64,000 nucleotides of DNA from Diphasiastrum complanatum (Eukaryota; Streptophyta; Lycopodiopsida; Lycopodiales; Lycopodiaceae): positions 3,647,607 to 3,711,606 of the forward strand of contig CM055098.1 in NCBI GenBank assembly GCA_029204225.1. Direction: 5' to 3'. Positions 1 through 10,746 of this stretch are shown here, piece by piece. The notes under the pieces are model-generated. The model saw only the letters and a program-made list of their open reading frames with translations. It was not told the origin of the DNA and did not search any database. Position 1 is the stretch's first letter; each line of letters starts with the position of its first letter. The translations under genes and the position numbers were made by a program.

Positions 1-239
1 AGGGGGCCTTAAGTTTTTGTAGGAACTTGCTATAAGTCCTTTCTTATGACCATGATTATAGGGCTATGAGAATCCTTTCTACTTGAAGCCAACATTTTGC
101 TGAAATAGATAGCAATTGAAGCATACCCACCATGGGCAAGGATAGCTATGGCTTTGATGCCAATATTAGATGCCAAGAACCACAATTAGAGCTAGAATAT
201 CTCGATCCACCAGCCATCGCATCCTCTTTATAGAGAATG
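1..239. other. Unassigned left edge of the window
   Basis: I find no convincing reading frame here. The sequence lies just upstream of the recognisable part of copia element A1 and may be more of that element, heavily decayed, but I could not align it to copy A2. Confidence 0.3.
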
Positions 240-660
240 CATAGTTCTTGGAGACGGATCTAAACATCAAGTGAACAGTATTGGTTCATAGGACCCCTGC
301 CAGATGCATGATGGCCTACTCGAAGGCTCCAAGGGTACTTTGGGCTGAAGTAGTAGCTATAGCCGCATACATCCAGAACAAGGTAGGGAAGTCTGGTGTC
401 CCTCACATGACACCACACGAGTTATCGCAGGGTCTCACGTCAGAATCTTTGGCTGTGCAGCTTATGCACATATTTTTGATAAGCTTCGAAAGAAGCTTGA
501 TGAGAAAGCTGAGCAGGGATTTCTGGTAGGTTATGACAACAATTCGTCATATTACAAACTCTACATGCCAGACATGCACACTGTGAAAACAGTGAGAGAT
601 GTTAGATTTGATGAGAGCAAGAAAATGACCAATGACGATTCTATCATCTATGAAGTTCTG
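240..660 (+). pseudogene. Protease stub joined by deletion to integrase C-terminal region (A1)
   Basis: The first 48 bases encode a piece that follows the aspartic protease in copy A2. At about 288-300 the sequence jumps into the integrase region containing APRVLW and AAYIQN, the typical end of the copia integrase core, followed by the region ending in YMPDMHTVKT. In an intact element the integrase inserts retrotransposon cDNA. Here the catalytic core residues are deleted. A further small deletion after HEL removes part of the segment that A2 retains (residues WWGRKPNPSHVRIFGC). The frame is broken and this is a pseudogene. Confidence 0.75.
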
Positions 661-1047
661 GAGAGACAGTGACAGAGGGAGCAAAAGACAAACACGAAAA
701 CGAAGATTTTTGAGTCCCTTCCCATTCGAGTGACGATCTGAAGACGAAAGATTCGAGAGGCAGCCTACTGCTACAGTTCCTGTAAACCAGGATGGTTCCG
801 AACCTAGTAGAGTGGCAAAGGCAAAGGCATTGCTGTCCCAGGAGGATCTCCTAGAAGGTCGATAAGACCACGAAGAGCATGAGCAAGATACATGCCAGAC
901 ACCTCTGCTTCTACATCAGAGGAGTTCTGTGGATTCAGTGGCGAACCACAGACTTTCCATGAAGCGATTGAATGTCCAGAGAAGGACAAATGGATCCAAG
1001 TCATGAACAAAGAGATGGAATCCATGAGGAAGAACCGGGTATAGACG

Positions 1048-2339
1048 TTGCAGCCATTACCACATAAGCACAAGACTGTCAAATGCAAATGGGTTTTTAA
1101 GCTCAAGTATGGACCGGATGGGAATGTCATGAAATACAAGGCAAGACTGGTAGCCTACTCTAACAGCTTCTCTCTTGTCATCAAACATTCGTCCCTACAT
1201 TTATTATTTGCATATGCAGCTGCTTATGACCTCAGGATCCACATTGTGGACAAGAAAACCTTCTTGCATGGCGAATTAGATGAAGAGGTCTACATGGATC
1301 AACCCCCAGGTTATGTCTCGAGTTCACTTCCTGATTATGCATGCAGAATGCATAGAAGTATCTACGGTCTGAATTAGTCAGCTCGACAATGGTACAAGAA
1401 GAAAGATCAAGCCCTGAAATCATTAGAATTCAAGCCATTGTTGGCTATGTATGTGGACGACACTCTCATACTTTGCAAGAGTGAAAAGCTGATGCTGAAG
1501 TGAAGGAAGACATCTTGAAACATTTCGAGATCGTGGATCTGGGAGAAGCCAGGTGTTACCTAGGCTTGCAAATTGAAAGGGACCATGAGAGAGGTAAGCT
1601 ATACCTTCACCAGTCCAGATACACCCAAAAAACCCCAGAGGATTTTGGGATGCTGAACTGCAAAGGAGCGAATACTCCAATGCTTGCAGTAATGGTGCTG
1701 ACAAACAACGATTGTCCGAGGACTAAAGAAGAGAGAGAACAGATGCAGCTCACACCTTACAAGAAGCTGATAGGTTCGTTGATGTACCTTGCAGACAACA
1801 CATGTCCTGACATCGCTTATGTAGTGTTCAGGATGAGCCAATTCTGCACGAATCCAGGCTCAACACATTGGAAGACTGCAAAACAAATTTTGCAATATCT
1901 TCAATTAATGAGGGAGTATGGCTTGTGTTATTGTCGTGATTTAGGTTTCAGGATGCTTTCCTATAGTGATGCTAACTGGGCATCCCTCTAGGACATTTGT
2001 AAAAGCATCTTAGGTGGATGCACCATCGGCAGTTCTCTAGGTCAGCAAGAAGCAAACCATTGTGGCTCAATCATCCTGCGAAGCAGAGTATGTTGCAGGA
2101 GCAAAGATGGCCAACGAGATAATCTAGCTCAGGCAGATGGATAACACATCTAATGAAAGATTCTGTGTTCCATTCGAGAACAGAACACATCGCGATCAGG
2201 TACCACTTGATCAGGGATCTAATAGAGAAGAAGATGCTGCAGACCACCTTCATCGGAACGAAAGACATGGTTGTTGACATCTTCACCAAATCCCTAGACA
2301 AAGGTCATTTTGAGAGACAGAGGAGTAGTCTTGGGGTTG
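1048..2339 (+). pseudogene. Copia reverse transcriptase and RNase H (A1)
   Basis: The RT begins with the CKWVFKLKYGPDG motif near 1084 and continues through LHGELDEEVYMDQPPGY. The catalytic YVDD motif is still present near 1450-1461. About a dozen residues are missing after ARLVA, where a glycine-rich GF/GY motif is expected. An in-frame TAG near 1375 sits where a Gln (CAG) codon is normal. Frames then shift to DLGEARCYLG and GSLMYLADNTCPDIAY (connection domain), and to SDANWA, the start of RNase H. The end of RNase H (HIAIRYHLIRDL, DIFTKSLDKGHFE) lies in another frame at 2153-2339. Non-functional. Confidence 0.85.
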
Positions 2340-2430
2340 TAAAGCTATCATGCTTTGAGAGGGAGTTGAAGAAACAAAACGTTTCTATTTACAAAGCTTT
2401 GCTAGCTTTCAGCCCTCTGCTTGACAAAAA

Positions 2431-2481
2431 TGTTCGCGAACACGAAAGTCAAATGACACAAAGTGAAAATGTTCGCGAACA
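2431..2481 (+). promoter_or_regulatory. Paired 12-bp palindromes in LTR U3
   Basis: TGTTCGCGAACA occurs at 2431-2442 and again at 2470-2481, 39 bp apart. Each is a perfect palindrome. They lie upstream of the LTR TATA box, where retrotransposon enhancers usually sit. Protein binding is inferred only. Confidence 0.45.
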
Positions 2482-2676
2482 TCTTGACGAGAAGACACAA
2501 ATGCGAAAGATTTGCAAAAGAGAATCTTTCGCGGTACAGCAGGAGAAAGTCAGACGACAAGAAAGTCAAACAATGCGACACGAAAAACATCGCGACACCT
2601 TTCTGCCCTCATGCTCCAAAAAGGACCAGCAAGATCATGCAAGTATCCAGAAGTACAGATATTTGATCGGATAGCA

Positions 2677-2788
2677 TGACGTCAGCAGATACACTCTAGG
2701 TCGTGGCTAATCTGCCACTCTTGTGATTCCTTATTAGTTGTAGATGTTTAGTTACTCTAATCTAGAAGCTACACGGAGCGACTATATA
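2677..2788 (+). promoter_or_regulatory. Candidate LTR promoter: bZIP site and TATA box
   Basis: TGACGTCA (2677-2684) is the palindromic CRE/TGA-type bZIP site. It lies about 100 bp upstream of TATATA (2783-2788), the best TATA box in this LTR. Transcription of A2 would start shortly after about 2810. This is a motif-level inference. Confidence 0.45.
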
Positions 2789-3316
2789 CCTTCTGGATGA
2801 TACTTGACACATAGACATATACATGAAGTAGTCTGATGCTAGTAAGCAATCAAGACAAAATTATACAGAACAGAAGTCCGCCTGCATGCGAGACAAGTTT
2901 CTGTAAGCAGGACCCACAGAGATCCAACAAGTCCGCTAGTAAGCGAGGCATTGCTCATGAGAAAACTGTATTTCTCTCACGCGAACGCATTGTGTGGATC
3001 TGCATGCAGTGCTTGAAGAATCAGAAAATCAATAGATGATTTTGTAGTTGTTGAGCACATGGTACTTTTTTCATGTCTAATCTTGAATGTAAATTAGTCT
3101 ACTATTATTCGTATGTCTGATTCAATCTTGTTCATTTAATTCTGCACTTTGGTTGAATCTTTGTTGAATGCTGTGTTATTTTAATTTCAAACGTAGATTA
3201 GCAGTGCCTGACTACATTCTGGAGGATTGTAGGAGCGATACAGCTGGCAACGACCAGCGATCAGATCCGAACTCCATCCGAAGTGTTGTTTGCTTTCGCA
3301 ATTCTTTTTGCATCAG

Positions 3317-3328
3317 TGGTATCAGAGC
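3317..3328 (+). other. Primer binding site (tRNA-iMet type) of A2
   Basis: TGGTATCAGAGC follows directly after the LTR end. It matches the 3' end of plant initiator Met-tRNA as used by Ty1/copia elements. Confidence 0.85.
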
Positions 3329-3432
3329 CTGCCTACCTTGTCATAATCTGACGTAGCCCAGAAAGCTATCAGATCCAGGAGGCCAAGCATTCAGACAAAC
3401 ACCCATCAACAAGAGAACAGACCTTAGAAGCA

Positions 3433-3819
3433 ATGGCTTCAATCAGCAGCATACAAAGCAAGATCTATACAATTCTTGATTCTGCAGAATCTAACTTTCT
3501 AGCCTGGAAAGTTAAGACATCATTGATACTCAAGGGCGATGGTTTATTCCTCTGGGTGAATGGCACAGAGGAGATGCCTATGACATCAGGCAAAGAGCTA
3601 CGCGAGTGGAGGGAGAGAAATGACAAGGTAGTAGCCTTGCTATCTTCATTTGTTGAAGATAGTCTCACGCTTGACCTGGCTACACTCTCCAAGGAAAAGG
3701 AGATGTGGGATACACTGCTCACGAGATTTCAAATGAAATCAAGAAGTCAAATAATGATGCTGGAAGATCAACTGACGAATTTACAGTGGGATGGGAAAGA
3801 CCAATCGAACAGAAACTGA
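3433..3819 (+). pseudogene. Copia gag, N-terminal part (A2)
   Basis: A 128-residue frame opens with MASISSIQ and carries the copia gag pattern (NFLAWKVKTSLILKG, then MWDTLLTRFQ and the LEDQL helix). Gag would form the virus-like particle. The second half, including the CCHC zinc knuckle, is missing: after a stop at 3819 the sequence passes almost directly to the protease. The start is chosen because it is the first ATG after the primer site that gives the gag fold. Confidence 0.8.
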
Positions 3820-3843
3820 TCAACCGCCTACATTTGTGTAGAC

Positions 3844-5073
3844 ATGTGTGCAGCATCAACATCTGACACAGTCAAGGTGATCCTAGATTTAGGAGCCACC
3901 TTGCACTTCAAAACATCAAGACGAATAATGTCATATTTCAGAAGTGCTGATCCTTCAAGGTTCATAGTTCTTGGAGACGGATCTAAACATCAAGTGAACG
4001 GTATTGGTTCACTGTGGCTCAACACCAATGGCAGAGACAGGCGACTCGAAGACGTTCTGTTCATGCCTACCTTGCAGCAAGAGTTGCTTTCTTTGGCAAG
4101 AATAGCATATGCGTGTGACATTTTCAAACAAAGCAGTTAACGTGATTGATGCCAGTACCAGTACTCTGATCACTCAAGACAGAAGGAAAGGTAATCTATA
4201 TCACCTGAAGGTACGCCTACCTACGGATCAGGTGCATCAGACTCATGATGACTCGCCAGACACTCTGTGGCACAAAAGACTATGCCACATGAACTCAATG
4301 GCACTTTACCAAGCAAGCCATCATGGAGCGATAATAGGGGTCAACATCTCGAATGCAGCCAATTCGACCACCTATGATGCATGTTTGAAGGGTAAGATGT
4401 CGCGCACTCCACTCGTCAAAGACTCCTACAGAACAACCATGATTATGGAGTTAGTGCATTGTGACATTTGTAGGCCTTTCAACGTGATCACAGTAGGAGG
4501 TTCAAAATATCATATATCCTTCATTGATGGTTATAGTAAATTTGCCAGAGTGTACTTTATTCAAAATAAATCTGAAGCACTTGATAAATTTACAGAATAT
4601 GTGAATTGTTCTGAGAGATGTACAAGCAACAAGATGAAGCAAATCAGGTGGCAAATACATCTCGAATCGCTTCACTGACTTCTGTAATGATCGTGGCATC
4701 ATTCACAGAAGGATTGCAGCTTACACACCGCAGCACAATGGTGTTGCAGAGAGGGAGAATAGGACCCTGATGGAAGCTGCCAAATGCATGATGGCCTAAC
4801 TTGAAGGCTCCAAGGGTACTATGGGCTGAAGCAGTAGCTATAGCCGCATACATCCAAAACAGGACAGGGAAGTCCGGTGTCCCTCACACGACACCACATG
4901 AGTTATGGTGGGGTAGAAAGCCCAACCCGTCTCACGTCAGAATCTTTGGCTGTGTAGCTTATGCACATTTTTCTGATAAGCTTCGAAAGAAGCTTGATGA
5001 GAAAGCCGAGCAGGGATATCTGGTAGGTTATGACAACAATTCGTCATATTACAGAGTCTACATTCTAGACATG
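3844..5073 (+). pseudogene. Copia protease and integrase (A2)
   Basis: The protease site reads ILDLGATLHF where D-S/T-G-A is expected, so the catalytic triplet is changed to DLG. The gag_pre-integrase zinc-binding part follows (LWHKRLCHMNS ... CLKGKMSRTP), then the first catalytic Asp of the core (VHCDICRPF) and FIDGYSKFARVYF. A small deletion near 4620-4650 shifts the frame where the second Asp (RSDNGG type) should lie. HNGVAERENRT, with the third acidic residue, follows near 4735. A TAA interrupts after MMA. The region runs on to YLVGYDNNSSYYRVY and stops at the X3 junction. Confidence 0.8.
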
Positions 5074-5091
5074 GTAATTTTAGGCAGGCTC

Positions 5092-5501
5092 TGTGAATTT
5101 CACACATGTGGAGTGCCCACTATCTCAAATACTATTGGACCATTGATGCTTCCACCTCTAAATTCTAATGGACCTCTTGAACTTTCACTTTTCACACATC
5201 AAACTAACTAAAGACACTTGTCAACAACCTATTTAGCACGAGTTTCACCTCCTACACTACTTTGGCTCAATAGAGGCATTACATGTGCATTTGACCAATT
5301 TGCCATTTCTGCCAATTTTTGACCCTATCAACATTCTACACAAAGATGCTTGACCATAAAACTTTATGAGACCCCTATGACAAACATTTCTAATTTATTT
5401 TACAATTATCCACATGTGGGAACGATGCTCCACACATGTGAGATTCACTCACAAACTTCTAGCATAAAACTACCAGGCTAGATTTTTGCCAATTTCTCAC
5501 A
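5092..5501 (-). repeat. 3' LTR of X3
   Basis: On the minus strand it begins TGTGAGAAATTGG, preceded by the purine tract GAGGAG (5502-5507). It runs to about 5092. The start resembles the D/E family LTR (TGTGAGA), suggesting related lineages. It shares long blocks with 7950-8268. Confidence 0.65.
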
Positions 5502-5739
5502 CTCCTCAAAAAAAATAGCTTCAAAAGGTACTAGATCACTTGAGAAGTTTGTAAATTTTTTTGAGTGGGTCCTTTGGTATGCATAAGAAGTGAAGATCAG
5601 CCAAGGGATCCATCATAGCAGCACCCTCACCATATCCATGATAAGATTTCTTTGGTAGAGATCTCTTGCCAATACCTTTGAACAGTACTCCACCAATATG
5701 CCACTATGATCATGGGCTTCCTCCATGCTTGATGATGGT

Positions 5740-6626
5740 CTATAATTTGAAATCTCCACATGCATGATGGCTGCACCATAAATATAGAGAGATCTGAGGC
5801 TTCCAAGCCTCATAAGGATCATAGAGATCAAGATTATAAGATGTGAAAAAATGATGATCATCAAGATTATGCTTTTGAGCTTGACTAGTCCACACACAAT
5901 GAATTATATCCATGATGGATCTAATCTTGATATCAAATACTATCTTGATTTTTTTTAGGCTAATTATTCTCTCCTCTTTTCCATGTAAGGTGAGCCATAA
6001 AGACTCGGCCATGCATCTTGAAGGTCTTCTTGAAATCATATGAAAAAGAGACTCCTCCTCACAACTCGGCCCCATCACAACTTGAATACCTTCAAAAGAG
6101 ATAACTAGTGATGCTTCTTGAGAAGCCTTGATCTCGGCCACTTCCAAGGTTGAATCTTCATGCAATATGACATCTCTATTCATAACCACTTTTGAAATAG
6201 AGAGTGTAAAGACACTAAAGGCCCCCTTGATGGATGAGTATCCAATCATGATCCATGAGCTTGGATCATCCTTCCTCCTTGTTTCCAAGGGAATATGTGC
6301 AAAGCAAGAACTACTAAGTTCACTAAGGTGATCAACCTTAGGCTTCATCTTGAATAAGAGCCTCGATACTCCTCAAAGCTTTGATCTTCAATGAGAATCG
6401 CTTTTCAACATATGCTTTGAATAATAGGGAATAATCATACACCATAAAACTTGAAGAGAGAAAATATGTGCATCTTGTGTGATCAAGAAGGATCTCACCA
6501 TCCTTCTTGATCACACAATTGTTAATATGCAAATTGACATCAAGGCCACTATCAAGAAGTTGGCCAACACTTAAGATGTTCTTTGTGAGCTTTGGGACAA
6601 AAAGAACATTGTTGATAAAGAGACCT
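5740..6626 (-). pseudogene. Protease-region and integrase C-terminal remnants plus unknown tail (X3)
   Basis: Minus-strand frames show VLFVPKLTKNILSVGQLLDSG, the segment downstream of a copia protease active site. The active site itself and the integrase core are deleted. Next comes WIMIGYSSIKGAFSVF with NRDVILHED, the usual end of a copia integrase. After about 6150 the frame continues open to 5740 without resembling any pol domain. This tail is unlike the D/E tail. Confidence 0.6.
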
Positions 6627-7385
6627 TTAGAAGATGCAAGCTTCAAGGGAATAACCTTGAGAGGAATCATCATCCTCTTCATCTTGGTCAGTGGCTTTGT
6701 CATTAGAGAAGTGTTGGTGTTGCTTCTTACTCCTCTCTTTGTGCTTGGCAAATAGAACTTTGCCATCATTATTATGATTGAGTGATAGCTTGTCCATCCT
6801 CAAGATTTTGTACTCTTGTCTTGATTCATCACAAATAAGCACACTTTGAAGGGCCTCCAAACTTGGTAGCTCCTCCTTAATGGCATAGGAATGGCCAAGG
6901 TTGTCATATTCATCTCTCAAGCCATTGAGAATGACTTGGACTAGCTCACTTTGATTGATTGAATCACCAATGCAAGCAAGCTCCCTATGGATATCCTTGA
7001 CTCCAAAAACATAATTAGATGCACTCTCATCACTCTTTTGACTACTTTGGAAGATTTGATTTCTAAGAGTGATGAGCCTAGAGGCGTTCTTAGCCTCATA
7101 GATAGACTTGAGACAATTCCAAGATTGCTTGGCTGTAGTACAATCACCAATCTCTCTCAAAATCTCATTAGAAACATTCAACTTGATAAAGTGGAGAGCC
7201 ATCCTAGCTCTCTTATTGTATTTTTGTACTTCTTGAAGGACTTGAGGCTCCTCCTCAATCCCAAGTACAATATCTATTACATCTTGGAGTATCAAGATTG
7301 ACTCCATTCTAACCTTCCAAATAGAATAGTTGGAGGTAGATAGTCTTTCACTAGATTCCAATAGGTAGGAACCCATAGAAGCCAT
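6627..7385 (-). pseudogene. Copia gag (X3)
   Basis: A 252-residue frame starts MASMGSYLLESSERL and has the UBN2-type gag core: NYSIWKVRMESIL, then RARMALHFIKLNVS, SWNCLKSIYEAK and LVQVILNGL. This is the family that includes elements D and E. It has no CCHC knuckle. A deletion apparently joins the gag C-terminus to protease-region sequence, so it would make a particle-forming domain without nucleocapsid function. Confidence 0.8.
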
Positions 7386-7892
7386 GAAATAGTAAAAACT
7401 CCTTGTGATGAGACACTAAAATGTTGCTACTTTCTCACTATAGGATCCCATAATGATATGCTATCAACTCCTATGCAAGATCTTGCAACAAACTGTGAGA
7501 TGATTCTCACTAGCTCTACCAATCTCTCCAAAACTAGATCTACTTCACATCAAATGATGGAGTATGAGCAAATATAGGATCAAACACTAGAAATCAAATT
7601 TGACTCAAATACAATGATATTGCATGAAACAAAATGGCTAAGATCTCAGAATAGTGCCTAGATCACAAATAGATGAGATTGACAAGCATACAACAATGAT
7701 TTAGGATTCTCTCTCTACCTGAGAGAATCCTACCAATGGCTCTCAAGTAGAGAGAGAATGCTAGAAAACAGTTTGATCCAAAATCTCACTTGATCTCAAA
7801 ATCAATTTTCATAGAATGAGAAGTACAATTATACTAGTAGATCCATGAGCTAATTCTAACTCAAACATGCATTGGACCTCTTAATTACAACC

Positions 7893-8268
7893 TCTTAATC
7901 CTATTGGACCATTGATGCATTCACCTCTAAATTCTATTGGTATTTACAAGCCGATCTCAAATCCTATTGGACCATTGATGCTTCCACCTCTAAATTCTAT
8001 TGGACATCTTAAAGTTTGACTTGTCACACATCAAACTAACTAGAGACACTTGTCAACAACCTATTTAGCACAAGTTTCACCTCCTACACTACTTTGGCTC
8101 AATAGAGGCACTACATGTGGATTTGACCAAATTTGTCATCCATGCCAATTTTTGACCCTATTAACATTTTACACAAAGATGCTTGACCATAGATCTTTAT
8201 GAGACCCCTATTTCTAGTTTATTTTACAATTCTCCACATGTGGGAACATCTTCCACACATGTGAGATT
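7893..8268 (-). repeat. 5' LTR of X3, truncated
   Basis: This matches the left LTR from the TATTGGACCATTGATGC block onward. It contains an extra internal copy of that block (7899-7930 and 7964-7990), an approximately 65-bp duplication, and is cut at 8268 by the next element. Confidence 0.65.
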
Positions 8269-9068
8269 TGTTAGATTTCTTATGCTCAGCCTTAAAACAA
8301 ATCGTTCAAGTAATGAGCATCCTAAAAAACCGAAGGCCGACAACATATTTTTAGGCCTTCACATTTTTCTTCTTTGAGATTTTCTATGACTTAGAAATCA
8401 TTTTCAGGCACCTTCGTCTTTTTCGCCTTTTTCACTCCTTAGCGAAAAATGGGACACATTGGCCAACTGGCCAGAATACCTTAGAAATCATTTTTAAGGC
8501 ACCTTCATCTTTTTCGCCTTTTTCGCTCCATAGCAAAAAAATGTGACACTGGCCACGTGGCCATAATACCTTAGAAATCATTTTAAGTCACTTTTCATCG
8601 TTTTCGCATTTTTGCTAACCGACTTCGCCAATGGATGAGTAATCCTAAAATACATGGACAAACAAATATCCCAAAGGCAGTTGACGGTTACCAACTTTTG
8701 TACATATGCAAAGACTGGCATAAATAGCCTTAAAGGCTTGTAAGATATTTCCTCTCTTGTAAATCTCTATATTAAAAACAAGCTATGTAAGTGTTAATTT
8801 TAGAGAATTCTCTTTCAATCAAAGTTATCTGTAGCCAGCGTTATCATGCTCAGCACGCTGAAGTTATTACTTCAAGCCATTGTACTCACTGTTGATATTT
8901 TTATCAGAGTGCAATTTTTGTCTCACTACTAGGTCGTTCATTTGCACAAACTATATGAATTCTTCAACTTGAATATTTTTGTTTGCTAACTGTTGCGTTT
9001 CCATTCCTACACACCTACGCTCTGAGCAACCTAGCCTCCGCTGCGCTCACGACCACCGTTTTATGACA
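8269..9068 (+). repeat. LTR of family B (copy B2)
   Basis: It begins TGTTAGATT and ends GACA immediately before a primer site. It is clearly the same LTR as 43184-44248 and 54510-55437. It contains about two and a half copies of an approximately 80-85 bp unit (around 8400-8630) with the CCTTCGTCTTTTTCGCC motif. At 800 bp it is shorter than the 1065-bp copy because it has fewer units. Confidence 0.85.
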
Positions 9069-9080
9069 TGGTATCAGAGC
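9069..9080 (+). other. Primer binding site of B2
   Basis: TGGTATCAGAGC directly abuts the LTR end. Similarity to the 44249 copy fades within about 50 bp, so B2 is an LTR, primer site and short leader only. Confidence 0.85.
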
Positions 9081-9129
9081 AGACATTTCAGTAATCTGCA
9101 TTCTTACTGTGGATCATCAGTCGTGTACT

Positions 9130-10746
9130 TCTTTTTTTGGATTTCCGTTTTCTTGGTACTGCTATTCTTTGGCACTATTAAAACTGATCTTTGATACTCA
9201 TGTTCTTTGGTTCTATAGACACCTCTTGTTGTTTGGAACTGCTTTGTAGTTTTTACTCAACTGATATTTTGCTCTTTTGGACTTTTGGGACTATTGGTAC
9301 TTGTAGAAGCTTATAAAAAACTATTCATTTTCTATTTGGTACTTATGAAAACTTGTGTAAGATATATTTTGGTACTTTTGGTACTCTATATTCTTTTCAA
9401 ATAACTTTTCTTTTTGATGTTTGGTCTTCATGGAACATTTTGTACTTCTAGTGTGCAGGATGTATTGTTGTTTGTTGCACTTTGGTGCTTTTGATAGTTC
9501 TTGTAGTTTTTAAACATTTCTTCAGTTTGTTGTTTGTAACATTTTGGTACGTTTCGATCTACCAGCATTTAGTTGTTTGGTGCTTTTAAATATTTTGAAA
9601 CTTTTGGTACTTGTGATATTTCAGGTGTTTTCAAAACCACTGTTTTGTACTTTGAGACTTGTGGTAATTTGTGCACAATTGATTATTTTCTCTGTGGTAA
9701 TTTGGCATTTTAAAAAGCTTATAAATAGCTATTCAATGTGCAATGTGCAATAGCAAGAAAATTATGTTTGATTGCATTTTGATGTTTTTTGAAGCCCTCG
9801 ACTACCAAAGTTTGATACTGTTGCTACATGTTCATTTGTTTTTTTGTTTTAAGATCAAGCCTCGAAGTCGTTTGCCACTGATACCATGGTACTAATGATG
9901 CAATATTTGTATTGAATGTTTGTATACGAAATAAGTGTCCTAGTCGTGGGCCATTCAAACATAGATAGTGTGTGACGTTGGTACTCGTTTCGGCCTATAC
10001 GAAACATTTTTAGTATTTTTACCAAATTGGTAGTGTTTAAGCATTAGTTGGTAATTTTACAATTTTTGTATTATTTTGGTCGTGTTGTCATGTTGGTGAA
10101 ACTCTCGAATACCAAAGATTGGTACTATTGAAACTTATTGTGTAACAATTTTGATACTCTAGACTACCAAAATAGGTTCTTTAACACCTCGTGTCTCATT
10201 TTCATTCTAAAATCAGCCAAATTGGTCTACTAAAATTTATAGTGTGTACCATTATTATTCTAAAATCTACAGCATTTGGTACTATTTTTTTTAATGTTTA
10301 CGTGTTCGTGAAACTTTTGAGTACCAAAGATTGGTACTATTTGAACCTATTGTGTAACAATTTTGATCCTCCTGACTACCAATTAAGGTTCTTGTACTTT
10401 CTACATGTTTGATACTTTGCTACAATAAGATGCTTTGGTACTTTGGTACTACCTATATATGATCTTTTGCCATGGGTATGATAGTGACATGTTTGTACTT
10501 TCAACCATTCTGGTACTTTGGTACTATAAGAAGCTTTTAAATAGCTCTTCGACATGCAGTGTGCTTTGGTAATCGTAATGTGTAGCAACAATGGAAATTT
10601 GGTGAGAATTTTATTGCAATGTGCAGAAAGATACTGAAATGTTAAATGTTGGCGAAACCCTCGAGTACCAAAGCTTTCTGAAACTCTATAGTACAAATGC
10701 TTGTTTCAATTGGTACATATCAATTTTCAATTTAGATAGTTCAGAT
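9130..10746. repeat. Left array of TTGGTACT / AGTACCAA repeats
   Basis: The octamer TTGGTACT or close variants recur at least 15 times by eye (for example near 9153, 9294, 9335, 9371, 9380, 9603, 10118, 10262, 10332, 10444, 10510), with AGTACCAA inverted copies. An approximately 85-95 bp block is present at 10096-10180 and 10308-10394, with a third partial copy at 10651-10700. No coding frame is evident. The array resembles subterminal repeats of a DNA transposon. Confidence 0.6.

Larger units (their letters stand above)
240..2366 (+). mobile_element. Ty1/copia element A1, internally deleted
   Basis: This is the 3' part of a plus-strand Ty1/copia element. The order is a protease-region stub, integrase C-terminal part, RT, RNase H, polypurine tract (about 2357-2365) and LTR. 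It belongs to the same family as A2: about 45 bp at 243-287 match 3965-4010, and 300-560 match about 4775-5075 closely. The roughly 760 bp separating those blocks in A2 are missing here. Several stops and small deletions show it cannot move on its own. Confidence 0.8.
2367..3315 (+). repeat. LTR shared by elements A1 and A2
   Basis: The left edge follows a purine run (about 2357-2365) after the RNase H of A1 and starts TGAAG. The right edge ends ATCA one base before the primer site of A2. This 949-bp segment therefore acts as 3' LTR for A1 and 5' LTR for A2. The boundaries rest on PPT and PBS position, not on a second LTR copy, so the left end is approximate. Confidence 0.6.
3317..5073 (+). 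mobile_element. Ty1/copia element A2, truncated
   Basis: This is the 5' half of a copia element: primer site, short leader, gag, protease and integrase. It stops at about 5073 inside the segment that in A1 continues into MHTVKT. RT, RNase H and 3' LTR are absent. The break adjoins element X3. Confidence 0.8.
5092..8268 (-). mobile_element. RT-less copia element X3
   Basis: Two direct repeats (5092-5501 and about 7893-8268) flank a minus-strand gag, a protease-region remnant and an integrase C-terminal remnant. I find no RT or RNase H between integrase and the 3' LTR at the left. The 5' LTR at the right lacks its last roughly 60 bp because the TG start of LTR B2 abuts it at 8269. No primer site is recognisable, so the 5' end is rearranged. 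Confidence 0.7.

Noticed and set aside
804-1139. Minus-strand 111-codon frame
   Set aside because: It is a shadow of the copia RT region on the plus strand.
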